Positions 10,346-20,705 are shown, counted from the stretch's first letter. The stretch: 64,000 bases of DNA from an uncultured Rhodobiaceae bacterium (GCA_937907245.1 CALCUM010000003.1:497501-561500), one strand, 5' to 3'. The notes: generated by a model not told the origin, from the sequence alone. A program made the numbers and translations.

Positions 10346-11134
10346 TTACGCTACGCGCATTTGCTCTGGCCGCACCACGCGCGCCAACGTTAACACATAT
10401 ATGGGCCCTGCCCCTGCTTGGCGCAAGGTTTCACTCATCGCCTCCACCGTGGCCCCCGTGGTTAAAACATCATCGACCAACACCAAGGTTCGCCCTTGAA
10501 GGTAATCTTTCATCGATTTGGGCACAGCAAAAGCGCCTTTTAGATTGTGCTTTCGGTTGCGTCGGGTCAGGCCAATTTGAGGGCGCGTCGCCTTAATCCG
10601 CACGACACCTTCAAAAGCAATTTCATTGCCCGTTTCGCGCGCCATGGCGCGGCACAATTCGGCCGCCTGATTAAACCGGCGCCCCAACAACCGTCTGCGG
10701 TGCAAGGGCACTGGCACCAAAATGGCATTGGCACGCAAGACATCTTTTCCTGCCCGCACCATGAAAGGCGCCAAAAGGCGGGCCAGCTCGGGGCGGTCAC
10801 TAAACTTTAAGCGCTTCACCAAGGCGGCAGCGCTACCTTGATAGCGAAACGCGGCGCGCGCTTTTTCATAGGGCGGCGGATTTTTTGTAACCGCGAGGCT
10901 TACCGTTTCCGGCCCTAAATCGACATCCAAAGGCGCCCCGCTAATGTGGCAAATAGGGGCACTGATGAAATCTAATTGCTTCCAACACGTTGCACATAAT
11001 CCATCGTCTTCGGCAAGAACGGCGAAGCATAGAGGGCAAGCTGGCGGCACGAGAAGAGGGAGGAGTTTCTGCAAAGGCAGCAAACCAAGGTTGAGGACGA
11101 AGTTTATTTTTGTTTTTAAGGTCATAAATGTCAT
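10346..11134 (-). CDS. comF: ComF-family phosphoribosyltransferase-like protein
   Basis: 262 residues from ATG 11134, selected because GGAGG lies directly upstream. The N-terminal double zinc ribbon shows PPACPLC and CATCWKQL (residues about 25-60). The C-terminal PRPP-binding motif is VLVDDVLTTGATVEAMSETL near 215-235. ComF proteins are needed for DNA uptake in competent species; the biochemical role elsewhere is unsettled. The start codon is only 10 bp from that of the divergent methyltransferase gene. Confidence 0.9.
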   Translation of the reverse strand: MTFMTLKTKINFVLNLGLLPLQKLLPLLVPPACPLCFAVLAEDDGLCATCWKQLDFISAPICHISGAPLDVDLGPETVSLAVTKNPPPYEKARAAFRYQGSAAALVKRLKFSDRPELARLLAPFMVRAGKDVLRANAILVPVPLHRRRLLGRRFNQAAELCRAMARETGNEIAFEGVVRIKATRPQIGLTRRNRKHNLKGAFAVPKSMKDYLQGRTLVLVDDVLTTGATVEAMSETLRQAGAGPIYVLTLARVVRPEQMRVA

Positions 11135-11144
11135 ATTGCCTCCA

Positions 11145-12089
11145 ATGAGTAAAAATGTCCCAAATATTTTCGATCGCGCCGCTCTGGCCCGCAACCGAAC
11201 CCGGGCTGCCAAGCGGCTCCACGAGTTTGATTTTCTATTGCAGCGCGCAGCAGATGACATGCTCGATCGCATCCAAGTGCAAAACCGCAGCTTCGAAACC
11301 GCCCTCTGTCTTGGCGCGTCGAACGGCTACTTGGGGGCTAAGCTAAAAGCCAATGCCATGATTGGCGAGCCACCTTTGGCGAAAATTAAAAATTGGATAG
11401 AGACCGATATTACCTCCGCCATGTTGCCTGAGGGTGGCATTGTATTGGACGAAGAACGCCTGCCCCTCAAGCCGCAAAGCCTAGACCTCATTGTCTCGTT
11501 TTGGGGACTGCACCACGTGAATGATTTACCCGGAGCCTTCGTGCAAATTTGTCGGGCGCTAAAACCTGATGGCGTTTTTCTGGCGGCTCTGCCAGGCAAT
11601 GAAAACTTGCGCGCCCTGCAAACCGCGTTTCTGGAGAGCCAAAGTAAAATTCTAGGTGGCGTGCGTCCTCACATTCATCCGTTCGCAGATTTGCGGGATT
11701 TGGCAGGATTGATGCAACGCGCGGGCTTTCATTTGCCCGTGGCAGATAGCGATGTGGTGCGCGTGCGCTATTCGCAACCACTTTCTGTATTGCGCGATTT
11801 ACGCGGCATGGGCGAGAGCAATATTTTAACCACCCGCAGCAAAACCGCCTTGCGCCGCGATATATTGCAAGACGCATTGGCCCGCTTTAGCGCTGCCACC
11901 GAAGAAGATGGCAAAGCGGTGGCTGAGTTTGAGATTTGTTATCTGGCAGGGTTTTCGCCGCACTCCAGCGATGCCCGCAAACATGAACCTGGAGAGCCCA
12001 TCACGCGCTTCGACGAAAGTCCAATTACCGGCAAAAGCGCCAGTAAAAGCGCGAGTAAAAGCGCGAGTAAAATCGAGACGCCGCGTTAA
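11145..12089 (+). CDS. Class I SAM-dependent methyltransferase, NDUFAF5/BioC-like
   Basis: 314 residues from ATG 11145 (MSKNVPNIFDRAALARNR), where family similarity begins. The motif I region (ALCLGASNGYLG, near 48) and the motif LDLIVSFWGLHHVNDLPGAF near 115-135 fit the BioC/NDUFAF5 group. NDUFAF5 in mitochondria modifies a complex I subunit; a similar role here is inference. No Shine-Dalgarno precedes this start, because the divergent comF start is 10 bp away. The C-terminus ends in a Ser-Lys-Ala repeat encoded by 12-bp tandem units. Confidence 0.82.
   Translation: MSKNVPNIFDRAALARNRTRAAKRLHEFDFLLQRAADDMLDRIQVQNRSFETALCLGASNGYLGAKLKANAMIGEPPLAKIKNWIETDITSAMLPEGGIVLDEERLPLKPQSLDLIVSFWGLHHVNDLPGAFVQICRALKPDGVFLAALPGNENLRALQTAFLESQSKILGGVRPHIHPFADLRDLAGLMQRAGFHLPVADSDVVRVRYSQPLSVLRDLRGMGESNILTTRSKTALRRDILQDALARFSAATEEDGKAVAEFEICYLAGFSPHSSDARKHEPGEPITRFDESPITGKSASKSASKSASKIETPR
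12033..12068. repeat. 12-bp tandem repeat at the methyltransferase 3' end
   Basis: Three consecutive AAAAGCGCSAGT units (12033-12044, 12045-12056, 12057-12068) with one mismatch encode repeated Lys-Ser-Ala-Ser near the C-terminus. Confidence 0.9.
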
Positions 12090-12092
12090 TTT

Positions 12093-12134
12093 TGGCTTCT
12101 AAATATTAGCTTCTAAATTTTGGCTTCTAAATAT
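12093..12134. repeat. 14-bp triple tandem repeat between convergent genes
   Basis: Three 14-bp units start at 12093, 12107 and 12121. The first and third are identical (TGGCTTCTAAATAT); the middle differs at three bases. The array begins just past the methyltransferase stop (12087-12089) and covers the mutT stop (12127-12129, minus strand). Confidence 0.88.
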
Positions 12135-12519
12135 TGTCTCGAAGCGCCGCAATAAGAGGCACATCCGCCGGAGGCATGGCCATGTCGAATAGCTCGCGTG
12201 GTTTTTTCCACGTCACGTTTTGGCCTTCGCGCGGCATAATTTGGCCTTCCCATTTGCGACACACATAAAGCGGCATCAGCAAATGAAAATCGTCATAGGC
12301 ATGGCTGGCAAAACTCAAAGGCGCCAAACAGGCGGCCGTCACATCGATGGATAATTCTTCTTTCAGCTCGCGAATAAGCGCCGCTTCTGGCGTTTCGCCA
12401 GTCTCTATTTTGCCACCAGGAAACTCCCACAGGCCGGCCATAGACTTACCCTTAGGGCGTTGGGCTACCATCACGCGGCCATCTTTATCTACCAAGGCAC
12501 AGGCAACCACCAACAACAT
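12127..12519 (-). CDS. mutT: MutT-type Nudix hydrolase (8-oxo-dGTP diphosphatase)
   Basis: 130 residues from ATG 12519 (MLLVVACALVDKDG), which matches the usual family start and lies one base after the argJ stop. An ATG at 12558 would add 13 residues overlapping argJ. The Nudix box is intact: GGKIETGETPEAALIREL followed by KEEL. MutT removes oxidised dGTP from the nucleotide pool. It probably depends on argJ translation, as no clear ribosome site is seen. Confidence 0.9.
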   Translation of the reverse strand: MLLVVACALVDKDGRVMVAQRPKGKSMAGLWEFPGGKIETGETPEAALIRELKEELSIDVTAACLAPLSFASHAYDDFHLLMPLYVCRKWEGQIMPREGQNVTWKKPRELFDMAMPPADVPLIAALRDNI

Positions 12520-12520
12520 A

Positions 12521-13807
12521 TCAGCTGCGATAATCGGCGTTAATGTCGATATAGCCATGCGTTAAATCGCTGGCCCAAATGCGCGCCGTGCCCTTGGCTT
12601 TCTTTTTGTCTTTGGTCTGCACCCCTACATTGACGCTAATATGTACTTGTCGGCCGCGCATATGTTTGGCAACGGGGCGCTCATCATAGCCGGCCACCGC
12701 GCGCCCCTTTCGGGCCACTTGCACGCCGCCGATATCAATCGATAAGCGGTCGCGTTCCGCCGCTTCGCCAGACTTGCCGATGGCCATAACAATGCGCCCC
12801 CAATTGGCATCTTCGCCGGCCACGGCGGTTTTCACCAAAGGTGAATTGCCAATAGCCAAACCAATTTGGCGCGCCGCCGCATCGGTCGCCGCGCCGGCCA
12901 CATCAATGGTCATTAATTTGCTAACACCTTCGCCATCGCTAGCCACTTGCACCGCCAGATCTTGCATTACCTCATTCAGCCCCGCGCGCAAGGGCGCAAG
13001 GCGTTTGTCTTCGAGCGAGCGTAAAGGCGCGCCAGCTAATTTTTTATCGCCACTGGCAAACATCAAACAAGTGTCCGAGGTCGACGTATCGCCATCGACG
13101 GTAACGCAGTTCAGGCTCTTACCATTGGCCTCCGACAATAATTTTTGCAGCAGCCGCGCAGGCAAGTTCGCATCGGTAAACACAAAGGCCAGTAATGTCG
13201 CCATATCCGGCGCAATCATGCCAGATCCCTTGGCGATGGCGTTGAGGGTAACCTGATGCTTGCCAAACTTAACCGTGCGGCTGGCCAGTTTAGGAAAAGT
13301 ATCCGTGGTCATTATGGCGCGCGCGGCAGCTAACCAATCGCTCGGGCTGGCTTTCGCCCCAGCCGCTTGCGTGTTCAAAGCTGCCAGCAGAGGCGCCGGG
13401 TCTAGGTCTTCGCCGATCACTCCCGTAGAGGCGATGAACACATCTTCGGGTTTGCAATGCAATAATTTGGCCGCGCCCTTGGCCGTATCTAACGCGGCTT
13501 TTGCCCCGGCTTTACCGGTGAAGGCATTGGCATTGCCCGCATTGACCACCAAGGCACGGGCTTTGCCGCCCGCCAAATGCGCCCGCGATAAGTCTACCGC
13601 CGCCGAGGGTATTTTGGAGCTTGTAAAAACGCCCGCCACTTGCGTGGTTTTGGAAAACCGTACCAAGACCAAATCATCGCGCCCGACATAGCGCGAGCCA
13701 CTGGCCATGGCTTGCAACTCAATGCCCGCAAGGGCTTTTAAGTTGGCAAACGTCTTGGGCGCAAATGGCGATATTGGCATTTTGGTGCTGGTTTTCTTAG
13801 AGGTCAT
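12521..13807 (-). CDS. argJ: Bifunctional ornithine acetyltransferase / N-acetylglutamate synthase
   Basis: 428 residues from ATG 13807, six bases after AGGA; an ATG at 13813 is also in frame. ArgJ transfers acetyl between N-acetylornithine and glutamate in the arginine pathway. The autocleavage site is visible in GSGMIAPDMATLLAFVFTD, where Thr of MATL becomes the nucleophile of the beta chain. The C-terminus (DLTHGYIDINADYRS) is typical. It lies between the parvulin gene and mutT on one strand. Confidence 0.96.
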   Translation of the reverse strand: MTSKKTSTKMPISPFAPKTFANLKALAGIELQAMASGSRYVGRDDLVLVRFSKTTQVAGVFTSSKIPSAAVDLSRAHLAGGKARALVVNAGNANAFTGKAGAKAALDTAKGAAKLLHCKPEDVFIASTGVIGEDLDPAPLLAALNTQAAGAKASPSDWLAAARAIMTTDTFPKLASRTVKFGKHQVTLNAIAKGSGMIAPDMATLLAFVFTDANLPARLLQKLLSEANGKSLNCVTVDGDTSTSDTCLMFASGDKKLAGAPLRSLEDKRLAPLRAGLNEVMQDLAVQVASDGEGVSKLMTIDVAGAATDAAARQIGLAIGNSPLVKTAVAGEDANWGRIVMAIGKSGEAAERDRLSIDIGGVQVARKGRAVAGYDERPVAKHMRGRQVHISVNVGVQTKDKKKAKGTARIWASDLTHGYIDINADYRS

Positions 13808-13838
13808 TTTCATTCCTCAAACTTTCAAACTATTCAGA

Positions 13839-14672
13839 TTATTCAGACACTGGCGCGATATTGCTAAATTTCACGTCTGCGTTTTCGCGCATTTCTTCAT
13901 AAATTTTACGCCGCGCTTCCCCAATCAGTAGCTGGTAAATCTGCCCCCGCACTTGCTCCAACTCAGGCGTTGGCTTGGCGCGCTTGTCTTCTAACTTGAT
14001 AATATGCCAGCCGAATTGCGTTTTAACCGGCTGAGAGATGCCGCCTTTTTCAAGCTTAAAAGCGGCTTCCGAAAATTCCGCCACCATAGAATCGCGACCA
14101 AAATAACCAAGGTCGCCGCCGCTAGCCCCGCTTGGGCCTTTCGAGCGCTCTTTGGCCAATTGGCTAAAATCAGCGCCGCCTTTAAGCGAGGCCAAAACCG
14201 CATCGGCCATCTCTTTGCTATCGAGCAAAATATGGCGCGCGCGGATCTCTTGTTGGCGCGTTCCATTGACGATGTTCTTTTTGTAATAGGCCTCTACTTT
14301 TGCATCGGTAATTTTTTCGACTAGTTTTTGACTGATGAAAATATCATGCAAATCTTTGCGCTTGGTAAAAGCATTGCGTTGCAAAAAGCTTGGGTCTTTC
14401 TCCACGCCCGCTTTCTTGGCTGCCTCGGAGGCTAAAACGCGGTCCATGACATAACCGAGCAGAGCTTCAAAACGCTGCTGCTCATTCATTTGACCAATGA
14501 CATTGATCAGCTCTCCCTCGGCCATCGCCAAGTCTTCATAGGTGATCGAAATACCATTAATGGTCGCAACGGTTCCATTGGGAAGGCCTTGCGCATGAGC
14601 GTTTGGGGTTAGCCAAAGCAGGCTGGCAAAAACAATACAAAATACAGGTCGTAGATAAAAATTGGACAACAT
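13839..14672 (-). CDS. Exported parvulin-type peptidyl-prolyl isomerase
   Basis: 277 residues. A signal peptide spans about 1-27 (FCIVFASLLWLTPNAHAQG). A SurA/PrsA-like helical N-terminal region follows, then a PpiC rotamase domain about 140-235 (RARHILLDSKEMADAV; GGDLGYFGRDSMV; FGWHIIKLEDKR). It should act in the periplasm on outer-membrane or secreted proteins. It is divergent from secA, so a secretion motor and a periplasmic folding factor share one intergenic region of 189 bp. Confidence 0.92.
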   Translation of the reverse strand: MLSNFYLRPVFCIVFASLLWLTPNAHAQGLPNGTVATINGISITYEDLAMAEGELINVIGQMNEQQRFEALLGYVMDRVLASEAAKKAGVEKDPSFLQRNAFTKRKDLHDIFISQKLVEKITDAKVEAYYKKNIVNGTRQQEIRARHILLDSKEMADAVLASLKGGADFSQLAKERSKGPSGASGGDLGYFGRDSMVAEFSEAAFKLEKGGISQPVKTQFGWHIIKLEDKRAKPTPELEQVRGQIYQLLIGEARRKIYEEMRENADVKFSNIAPVSE

Positions 14673-14787
14673 AAGTTCGGGTTTCCTAATTAAGCTAGGG
14701 CCATATTGGCTGGCGCGCGGGCAAGAAACAAGTGCTTTTGCGGCCCCTAAGCCGTTTCATGAAGGCGCTTAAATATGCCAACGCCAA

Positions 14788-14816
14788 TTGACACTTAGCA
14801 TTGGGTTCCCTACATC
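14788..14816 (+). promoter_or_regulatory. Candidate sigma-70 promoter of secA
   Basis: TTGACA (14788-14793), a 17-bp spacer and TACATC (14811-14816) lie about 45 bp before the secA ATG. The -35 is a perfect match; the -10 is weak. Confidence 0.5.
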
Positions 14817-14861
14817 AGCTAGAGGCTTTCTCTTGAAGCCATAATTTTTAGGGGTTTTTGC

Positions 14862-17537
14862 ATGCTCGGTATTTCTTCGCTGGCGAAACGTTTCTTCGGT
14901 TCACATAATGAGCGCAAACTTCGTGGCTACATCGCTCGCCTCGAAGCTATCAATGCTCTAGAGCCTGAATTTCAGGCTCTTGATGACGCAGCCCTAAAAG
15001 CCAAAACAGATGAATTTAAAGCCCGCCTCACCCAAGGCGAAACCCTCGACGACCTGCTGGAAGAAGCTTTCGCCGCGGTTCGCGAAGCGGCGCGGCGCAC
15101 CCTCGGCCAGCGCCATTATGACATGCAGCTGGTCGGCGGCATGGCTTTGCACGATGGCAAAATTTCTGAAATGAAAACCGGCGAAGGTAAAACCCTGGTC
15201 GCCACCCTGCCATGTTACCTCAACGCCCTAACCGGCAAGCCCGTGCATGTGGTTACCGTCAACGATTATCTGGCTCAGCGCGATGCCAATTGGATGCGCC
15301 AAGTCCATGAAGCCATGGGACTGCGGGTAAGCTGCATCACCCATGAGATGGAAGACGACGAGCGCAAGCACGCCTATGCCGCTGACATTACCTATGCGAC
15401 CAATAATGAGCTGGGCTTCGATTACTTGCGCGACAATATGAAATATTCACTCGAAGAAATGTCCCAACGCGGCCATGGCTTCGCCATCGTCGATGAGGTC
15501 GATAGCATTCTCATTGACGAAGCGCGCACACCGCTGATTATCTCAGGCCCGCTAGAAGACAAGTCTGAGCTTTATGTGAGCATTGACGCTTTCGCGCCAA
15601 AACTGACGCCGGAAGATTATGAGCTAGACGAAAAATCGCGCCAAGTGAACTTGAGCGAGGCAGGCAACGAACATATGGAAGAGCTGCTGCGCCAAGCGGG
15701 CCTGCTAGAAGAAGACAGCTCGATTTATGATTTGAACAATGCCACGCTGGTGCATCACGTTACCAATGCCTTGAAAGCGCATGTGCTGTTTCAAAAAGAC
15801 CGCGACTATATCGTACGGGGCACGGGCGAAGCTGGCCAAGTTATCATCATCGACGAATTTACCGGACGGATGATGGAAGGGCGTCGTTTCTCAGACGGCC
15901 TGCACCAAGCCTTGGAAGCCAAAGAACATGTGGCCATTCAGCCAGAAAACCAAACTCTGGCTTCGATTACATTTCAAAACTTCTTCCGCCTCTATGAAAC
16001 GCTCTCCGGCATGACTGGCACGGCCCTGACCGAAGCCGATGAATTTATGGATATTTATGGCCTCGATGTCATCGAAGTGCCAACTAACACGCCGATTGCG
16101 CGCCTCGACGAAGACGATGCGATTTATCGCACGGCCGAAGAAAAATTCACCGCCGTTGCCGACCTCGTGATGGAATGCCAAAAAATCGGCCAGCCAGTTT
16201 TGGTTGGCACCACCTCGATTGATAAATCAGAAGACCTCTCCGCCGCCCTTAAAAAACGCAAGATAAAACACAATGTCTTGAACGCGCGCTATCACGAACA
16301 AGAGGCGCAAATTATTTCTTTGGCAGGCGTGCCGGGCGCCGTAACCATTGCCACCAATATGGCCGGTCGCGGCACGGATATTCAGCTCGGCGGCAATGTC
16401 GAAATGCGCCTAGCGATTGAACTCGAAGGGCTGGAAGGCGATGCACGCGACAAAAAGCAAGCCGCCATTGAAGCCGAAATTAACAGCCTGAAAGCCGATG
16501 CGATTGCAGCCGGCGGCCTTTGTGTTATCGGCACCGAGCGCCACGAAAGTCGGCGCATTGATAACCAGCTTCGCGGTCGTTCGGGCCGCCAAGGGGACCC
16601 GGGTCGTTCGTGCTTTTTCCTCAGCCTCGACGATGACCTCATGCGGATTTTCGGCACCGACCGTATGGACGGTATGCTGCAACGCTTGGGCCTGAAAGAC
16701 GGCGAAGCGATTGTGCATCCTTGGATCAATAAGGCGCTAGAGCGCGCGCAACAAAAAGTCGAGGCGCGCAATTTCGACATTCGCAAAAACATTTTGAAAT
16801 ATGACGACGTCATGAACGATCAACGCAAAGTAGTGTTCGAACAACGCGTCGACTTCATGCAAGCTGAAACCGTCGACGATGAGATTCGCGACATGCGCCA
16901 TCAGCTCATCGATGACTTAGTCGAAGCCCATATCCCTGCCAAAGCCTATGCCGAGCAATGGGACATTGCTGGGTTAGACGAAGCGGTGCGCGAGATATTT
17001 GGTCTTGAGCTTCCCTTGCAACAATGGGCCGACGAAGAAGGCATTGCCGACGAAGAAATGACCGCGCGCTTGGTCGATGCAACCGAACGCCATGTGGCGG
17101 CTAAGGCCATTGATTTCGGCCCCGATATTATGCGCCAAGTCGAAAAATCGATTGTCTTACAAACGCTAGACCAACATTGGCGCGAGCATCTCATCACCTT
17201 GGAACATTTGCGCCAGATCGTCGGCTTACGCGGCTTTGGCCAACGCGATCCGCTATCTGAGTTTAAGCTTGAAGCCTTTACGCTTTTCTCTGATTTGCTG
17301 GCTGGCCTGCGCCGCGACGTGGTGCGCTTTCTAAGCCACGTGCAATTAGAAACACCACCTCCCGTTCTAGAGACACCTGAATTAGCGCGCCAAACCCCGA
17401 ACGCTATCGGCAACGATGTTGCAACAGGCCCACAGGCGAAAGCCGCGGGTGTCGATTTCAATAAAGTGGGGCGCAACCAAGCCTGCCCGTGTGGTTCAGG
17501 CAAAAAGTTCAAACATTGCCACGGTGCGGTGCAGTAA
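14862..17537 (+). CDS. secA: Preprotein translocase ATPase SecA
   Basis: 891 residues, full length. SecA drives export through SecYEG. Walker A is [14 protein letters not shown] (near 105), the DEAD-type motif is [20 protein letters not shown] (near 210-230), and helicase-like motifs include [13 protein letters not shown] and [12 protein letters not shown]. The C-terminal zinc-binding tail [15 protein letters not shown], which contacts SecB, is intact. AGGGG precedes the ATG. Its last 29 bp overlap the convergent pyrF gene. Confidence 0.98.
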   Translation: MLGISSLAKRFFGSHNERKLRGYIARLEAINALEPEFQALDDAALKAKTDEFKARLTQGETLDDLLEEAFAAVREAARRTLGQRHYDMQLVGGMALHDGKISEMKTGEGKTLVATLPCYLNALTGKPVHVVTVNDYLAQRDANWMRQVHEAMGLRVSCITHEMEDDERKHAYAADITYATNNELGFDYLRDNMKYSLEEMSQRGHGFAIVDEVDSILIDEARTPLIISGPLEDKSELYVSIDAFAPKLTPEDYELDEKSRQVNLSEAGNEHMEELLRQAGLLEEDSSIYDLNNATLVHHVTNALKAHVLFQKDRDYIVRGTGEAGQVIIIDEFTGRMMEGRRFSDGLHQALEAKEHVAIQPENQTLASITFQNFFRLYETLSGMTGTALTEADEFMDIYGLDVIEVPTNTPIARLDEDDAIYRTAEEKFTAVADLVMECQKIGQPVLVGTTSIDKSEDLSAALKKRKIKHNVLNARYHEQEAQIISLAGVPGAVTIATNMAGRGTDIQLGGNVEMRLAIELEGLEGDARDKKQAAIEAEINSLKADAIAAGGLCVIGTERHESRRIDNQLRGRSGRQGDPGRSCFFLSLDDDLMRIFGTDRMDGMLQRLGLKDGEAIVHPWINKALERAQQKVEARNFDIRKNILKYDDVMNDQRKVVFEQRVDFMQAETVDDEIRDMRHQLIDDLVEAHIPAKAYAEQWDIAGLDEAVREIFGLELPLQQWADEEGIADEEMTARLVDATERHVAAKAIDFGPDIMRQVEKSIVLQTLDQHWREHLITLEHLRQIVGLRGFGQRDPLSEFKLEAFTLFSDLLAGLRRDVVRFLSHVQLETPPPVLETPELARQTPNAIGNDVATGPQAKAAGVDFNKVGRNQACPCGSGKKFKHCHGAVQ

Positions 17538-18408
17538 GTAGCGCTTGGATAGCTTTATCCAAGTTTGCTTCTACGCCGGTCTCCCATTCAGAAAAAGAAT
17601 TACACTCTGGCGACGTCGGAAACATAATCGCTCTTGAGGAGCTGATAACGCCGCCCGTATAGGTCTCGCTTGTTACCTCGAAAGCGCTCAGCGCCTGTTG
17701 CGCAGACGCCCCTTGCGCGCCAAAACCCGGAACCAAAAACAACGCCTGTGGGAGTATTTGTCTAATCCTCACAGCTTCCTTAGGATAGGTAGCGCCAACG
17801 ACAACACCGAGCGAGGACCAACCAGATTTGCCGACCAAGGCTTCACATTGGCCTTGCAGGCGGGTAGCAATCTCTTCGTATAAAGCCACGTCTTTTTTGA
17901 GTGCCAGGTCTTGAAAGTCTTTGGCGCCAGGGTTGCTGGTTTTCACCAAAACAAAAACACCTTTGCCGTTTGCTTGGCAGGCCTCAAGGAAGGGAGAAAG
18001 ACTGTCCATGCCCAAATAGGGGTTGATGGTGATGGCATCAAAGGGGGCGTCTCGCGACAAATACGCTTGAGCATAGGCCTGTGCCGTGGAACCGATATCA
18101 CCTCTTTTGGCGTCCAGAACAACCAACAAGCCTTGTTGGCGCGCATACTCAGAAACGTCAAATAATAGCTGCATGCCTTTAGGCCCGAGCTGCTCAAAAA
18201 AGGCGGCTTGGGGCTTCACGGCAGGTATTTTCTTGGCAATTAAATCGATATAGGAAATTAAAAATTGTCCGATAGATTCCACTGTATCGGTTTTCTCCCG
18301 CACAAATTGAGGTAGCAAAGTAAGATGCGGGTCGAGCCCCAAGCAAAGCGGGTTGCCTTTTTCACGGGTCTGCGCGGTCAGCCTATCGGCAAAGTTGGTG
18401 TCATCCAT
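17509..18408 (-). CDS. pyrF: Orotidine 5'-phosphate decarboxylase, type 2
   Basis: 299 residues from ATG 18408, preceded by AGAGG; an upstream 40-residue extension is probably non-coding. PyrF makes UMP from OMP. The catalytic Asp-Lys-x-x-Asp is seen in [18 protein letters not shown] near 110. The length and motif context match the type-2 subfamily, not the roughly 230-residue type common in alphaproteobacteria. The last codons overlap secA codons for the zinc tail on the other strand. Confidence 0.92.
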   Translation of the reverse strand: MDDTNFADRLTAQTREKGNPLCLGLDPHLTLLPQFVREKTDTVESIGQFLISYIDLIAKKIPAVKPQAAFFEQLGPKGMQLLFDVSEYARQQGLLVVLDAKRGDIGSTAQAYAQAYLSRDAPFDAITINPYLGMDSLSPFLEACQANGKGVFVLVKTSNPGAKDFQDLALKKDVALYEEIATRLQGQCEALVGKSGWSSLGVVVGATYPKEAVRIRQILPQALFLVPGFGAQGASAQQALSAFEVTSETYTGGVISSSRAIMFPTSPECNSFSEWETGVEANLDKAIQALLTAPHRGNV

Positions 18409-18567
18409 TGGGGGCCTCTTTTTATTGTTCGATGCAAGATTAACCGCAGTTGGATGGAAAATCATTAAAAAGGGGAAGCTATTTGCGCGCTCAATTAAGC
18501 TTGCCTTTTGCCGGCCACTGACTTTCACTAGATCGCATGAAATTCACCTCTCGCTATGGAGATCCAT

Positions 18568-19737
18568 ATGAGCGTTCAGCCCTTTACCCTGCCATCCGAT
18601 GAAAACCGTTTGGCGTTTATTCGCCAACGCCTTGAGCAGGCGGTTTTTCCGCCGCAAATGGAAATTGGGCCGGATGAAGATATTTGGGCTTACGGCAGCG
18701 ATGTCGACTATATGCGCGAGCTATGCGCCTATTGGCTGAACGATTACAAATGGCAAGACACGCTGGATGAGCTGAACCGCTTCTCGCATTTCACAGCAGA
18801 CGTCGATGGGCTCAACATCCATTTCATCCACGAAGTCGGCTCGGGCCATAATCCCAAAGCGGTTTTGATGACGCATGGTTGGCCCGGCTCGGTATATGAG
18901 TTTCACGATGTCATCGACCGATTGGCGCATCCGGAAAACTATGGCGGCGAGGCGCAAGACGGCGTCACCGTCATTTGCCCCAGCCTGCCGGGCTACGGAT
19001 TTTCAGACGCCCCCAAACGCCCCATTGGACAAGTCACCACGGCGGCGATGTGGAACAAATTAATGGTCGAGGTATTGGGTTTTGAAACCTATGTCGCCCA
19101 AGGCGGCGACTGGGGTTCGGTGGTCACGGCCCTTCTCGGCCTCAACCATGGCACCGAAAAAGGTGGTGGTTGCAGCGCCATTCACATCAACATGTATGGC
19201 CTGCAAAGCGGCCAGGCGCCCAGCACCCCCGAAGAGCAAGCCTGGGCCGAGGGTTTTGCCGCCAAAATGCAAGCCGAGGGCGCTTACTTACAATTGCAAG
19301 GCACCAAGCCTCAGTCCTTAGCCTTGGCGATGAGCGATAGCCCGCTCGGCGTCGCGGCATGGATAATTGAGAAGTTTCACGGCTGGAGCGATATTTTTAC
19401 GCCCACGGGCCGCGACCTCTCCAAGCGCTATACAAAGCACCAATTGCTCTCGAATATTATGATTTATCTGATGACCGATAGTTTCGCGACATCCGTGTGG
19501 TTCTATCGTGGCTATTTCGAGGAGATGCCGCATATCGCGCCGGGAGACAAAATTGAGGTGCCGTGTGGCATCGGCGAATTTGCCGAGCCCTATATCACGT
19601 TCCCGCCGCGCTCCCTGATGGAGAACAGCTTTAATATCATCCACTGGACAAGCTATGATGAAATCGGTCATTTCGCGGCGCTGGAAGACAGCGAAAAATT
19701 CACTGCTGAAGTGCAAAGCTTTTTGAAAAAACTTTAG
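18568..19737 (+). CDS. Epoxide hydrolase, EPHX1-like alpha/beta-hydrolase
   Basis: 389 residues from ATG 18568 (MSVQPFTLPS), which follows GGAG; an ATG at 18556 is in frame. The EHN-type N-terminal domain (about 1-105) precedes the alpha/beta-hydrolase core. The oxyanion motif HGWPGSVYEF (near 105) and the nucleophile Asp in VAQGGDWGSVVTALLG (near 180) are clear, as is DEIGHFAALED with the catalytic His near the end. Substrate is unknown. Its stop shares TTAG with the convergent accA stop. Confidence 0.9.
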   Translation: MSVQPFTLPSDENRLAFIRQRLEQAVFPPQMEIGPDEDIWAYGSDVDYMRELCAYWLNDYKWQDTLDELNRFSHFTADVDGLNIHFIHEVGSGHNPKAVLMTHGWPGSVYEFHDVIDRLAHPENYGGEAQDGVTVICPSLPGYGFSDAPKRPIGQVTTAAMWNKLMVEVLGFETYVAQGGDWGSVVTALLGLNHGTEKGGGCSAIHINMYGLQSGQAPSTPEEQAWAEGFAAKMQAEGAYLQLQGTKPQSLALAMSDSPLGVAAWIIEKFHGWSDIFTPTGRDLSKRYTKHQLLSNIMIYLMTDSFATSVWFYRGYFEEMPHIAPGDKIEVPCGIGEFAEPYITFPPRSLMENSFNIIHWTSYDEIGHFAALEDSEKFTAEVQSFLKKL

Positions 19738-20705
19738 ATAATTCCCGTGCGACCCATATCGAGGAATTTCTGACGCCGCGCGTCCCGCAATTGTTTGGAC
19801 GATTGTCCCGCCATTTGCGCCAATTCTTCGGATACAGCCATGCCGACATCGCGCATGGTTTTCTTGCGGTCTCGATGCGCACCGCCCACAGGTTCGGGTA
19901 AAATACGGTCAATGACACCAAGCCCTTTGAGGTTTTGCGCCGTCACTTTCAAGGCATCCGCCGCCAAATTGGCCTGCGCCGAAGACCGCCATAAAATAGA
20001 CGCACACGCCTCTGGCGAAGCGACGGTATAAATCGAATGCTCGAGCATTAAAATGCGATTTCCCGTAGCCAAAGCCAAAGCACCACCTGAGCCGCCTTCG
20101 CCAATAATCAGCGACACAAAAGGCACACCCAATTGCAGGCATTTATCGGTGCAGCGCGCAATCGCTTCTGATTGGCCGCGCTCTTCCGCACCAATGCCAG
20201 GATAAGCCCCTGCCGTATCAACAAGGGTGACAACCGGCAGGTCAAAGCGCTCGGCCAAATCCATTACACGAATAGCTTTGCGGTAACCCTCGGGGCGCGC
20301 CATGCCAAAATTATGCTTGAGGCGAGCGTCTGTCGTGGAGCCTTTTTCATGGCCCAAAATTGCCACGCGCTGGCCTTGCCAACGGCCCAATCCGGCGATA
20401 ACGGCATGATCTTCCGAATACAATCGATCGCCCGCCAGCGGCACAAAGTCTTCCACTAGCTCCGCGATATAATCTTTACAATGAGGCCGCGCGGGGTGAC
20501 GCGCCACTTGAGTTTTCTGCCATGGGTCGAGATCTTTATAGAGCTTGATAATCTGCTCATGCACTTTTCCTTCAAGGCGATTGATCTCAGCTACCAAATC
20601 AATGCCATCATTATTCCCGGTGCCACGGCCAACATCGCGCAGCTCTCGAATTTGCCCTTCTAGGGCGGCAATTGGTTTTTCGAATTCTAAATAGGTCTGG
20701 GCCAT
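19734..20705 (-). CDS. accA: Acetyl-CoA carboxylase carboxyltransferase subunit alpha
   Basis: 323 residues, normal length. AccA with AccD transfers carboxyl from biotin to acetyl-CoA for fatty-acid synthesis. Characteristic segments are LEFEKPIAALEGQI at the N-terminus, RHPARPHCKDYI near 95, GMARPEGYRKAIRVM near 155 and IGEGGSGGALALATGNRI near 205-220. It is followed upstream by xerD with a 24-bp gap. Confidence 0.97.
   Translation of the reverse strand: MAQTYLEFEKPIAALEGQIRELRDVGRGTGNNDGIDLVAEINRLEGKVHEQIIKLYKDLDPWQKTQVARHPARPHCKDYIAELVEDFVPLAGDRLYSEDHAVIAGLGRWQGQRVAILGHEKGSTTDARLKHNFGMARPEGYRKAIRVMDLAERFDLPVVTLVDTAGAYPGIGAEERGQSEAIARCTDKCLQLGVPFVSLIIGEGGSGGALALATGNRILMLEHSIYTVASPEACASILWRSSAQANLAADALKVTAQNLKGLGVIDRILPEPVGGAHRDRKKTMRDVGMAVSEELAQMAGQSSKQLRDARRQKFLDMGRTGII

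Noticed and set aside
10944-11144. N-terminal extension of the methyltransferase frame
   Set aside because: It runs through the comF coding region on the other strand and lacks family similarity before MSKNVPNIF.
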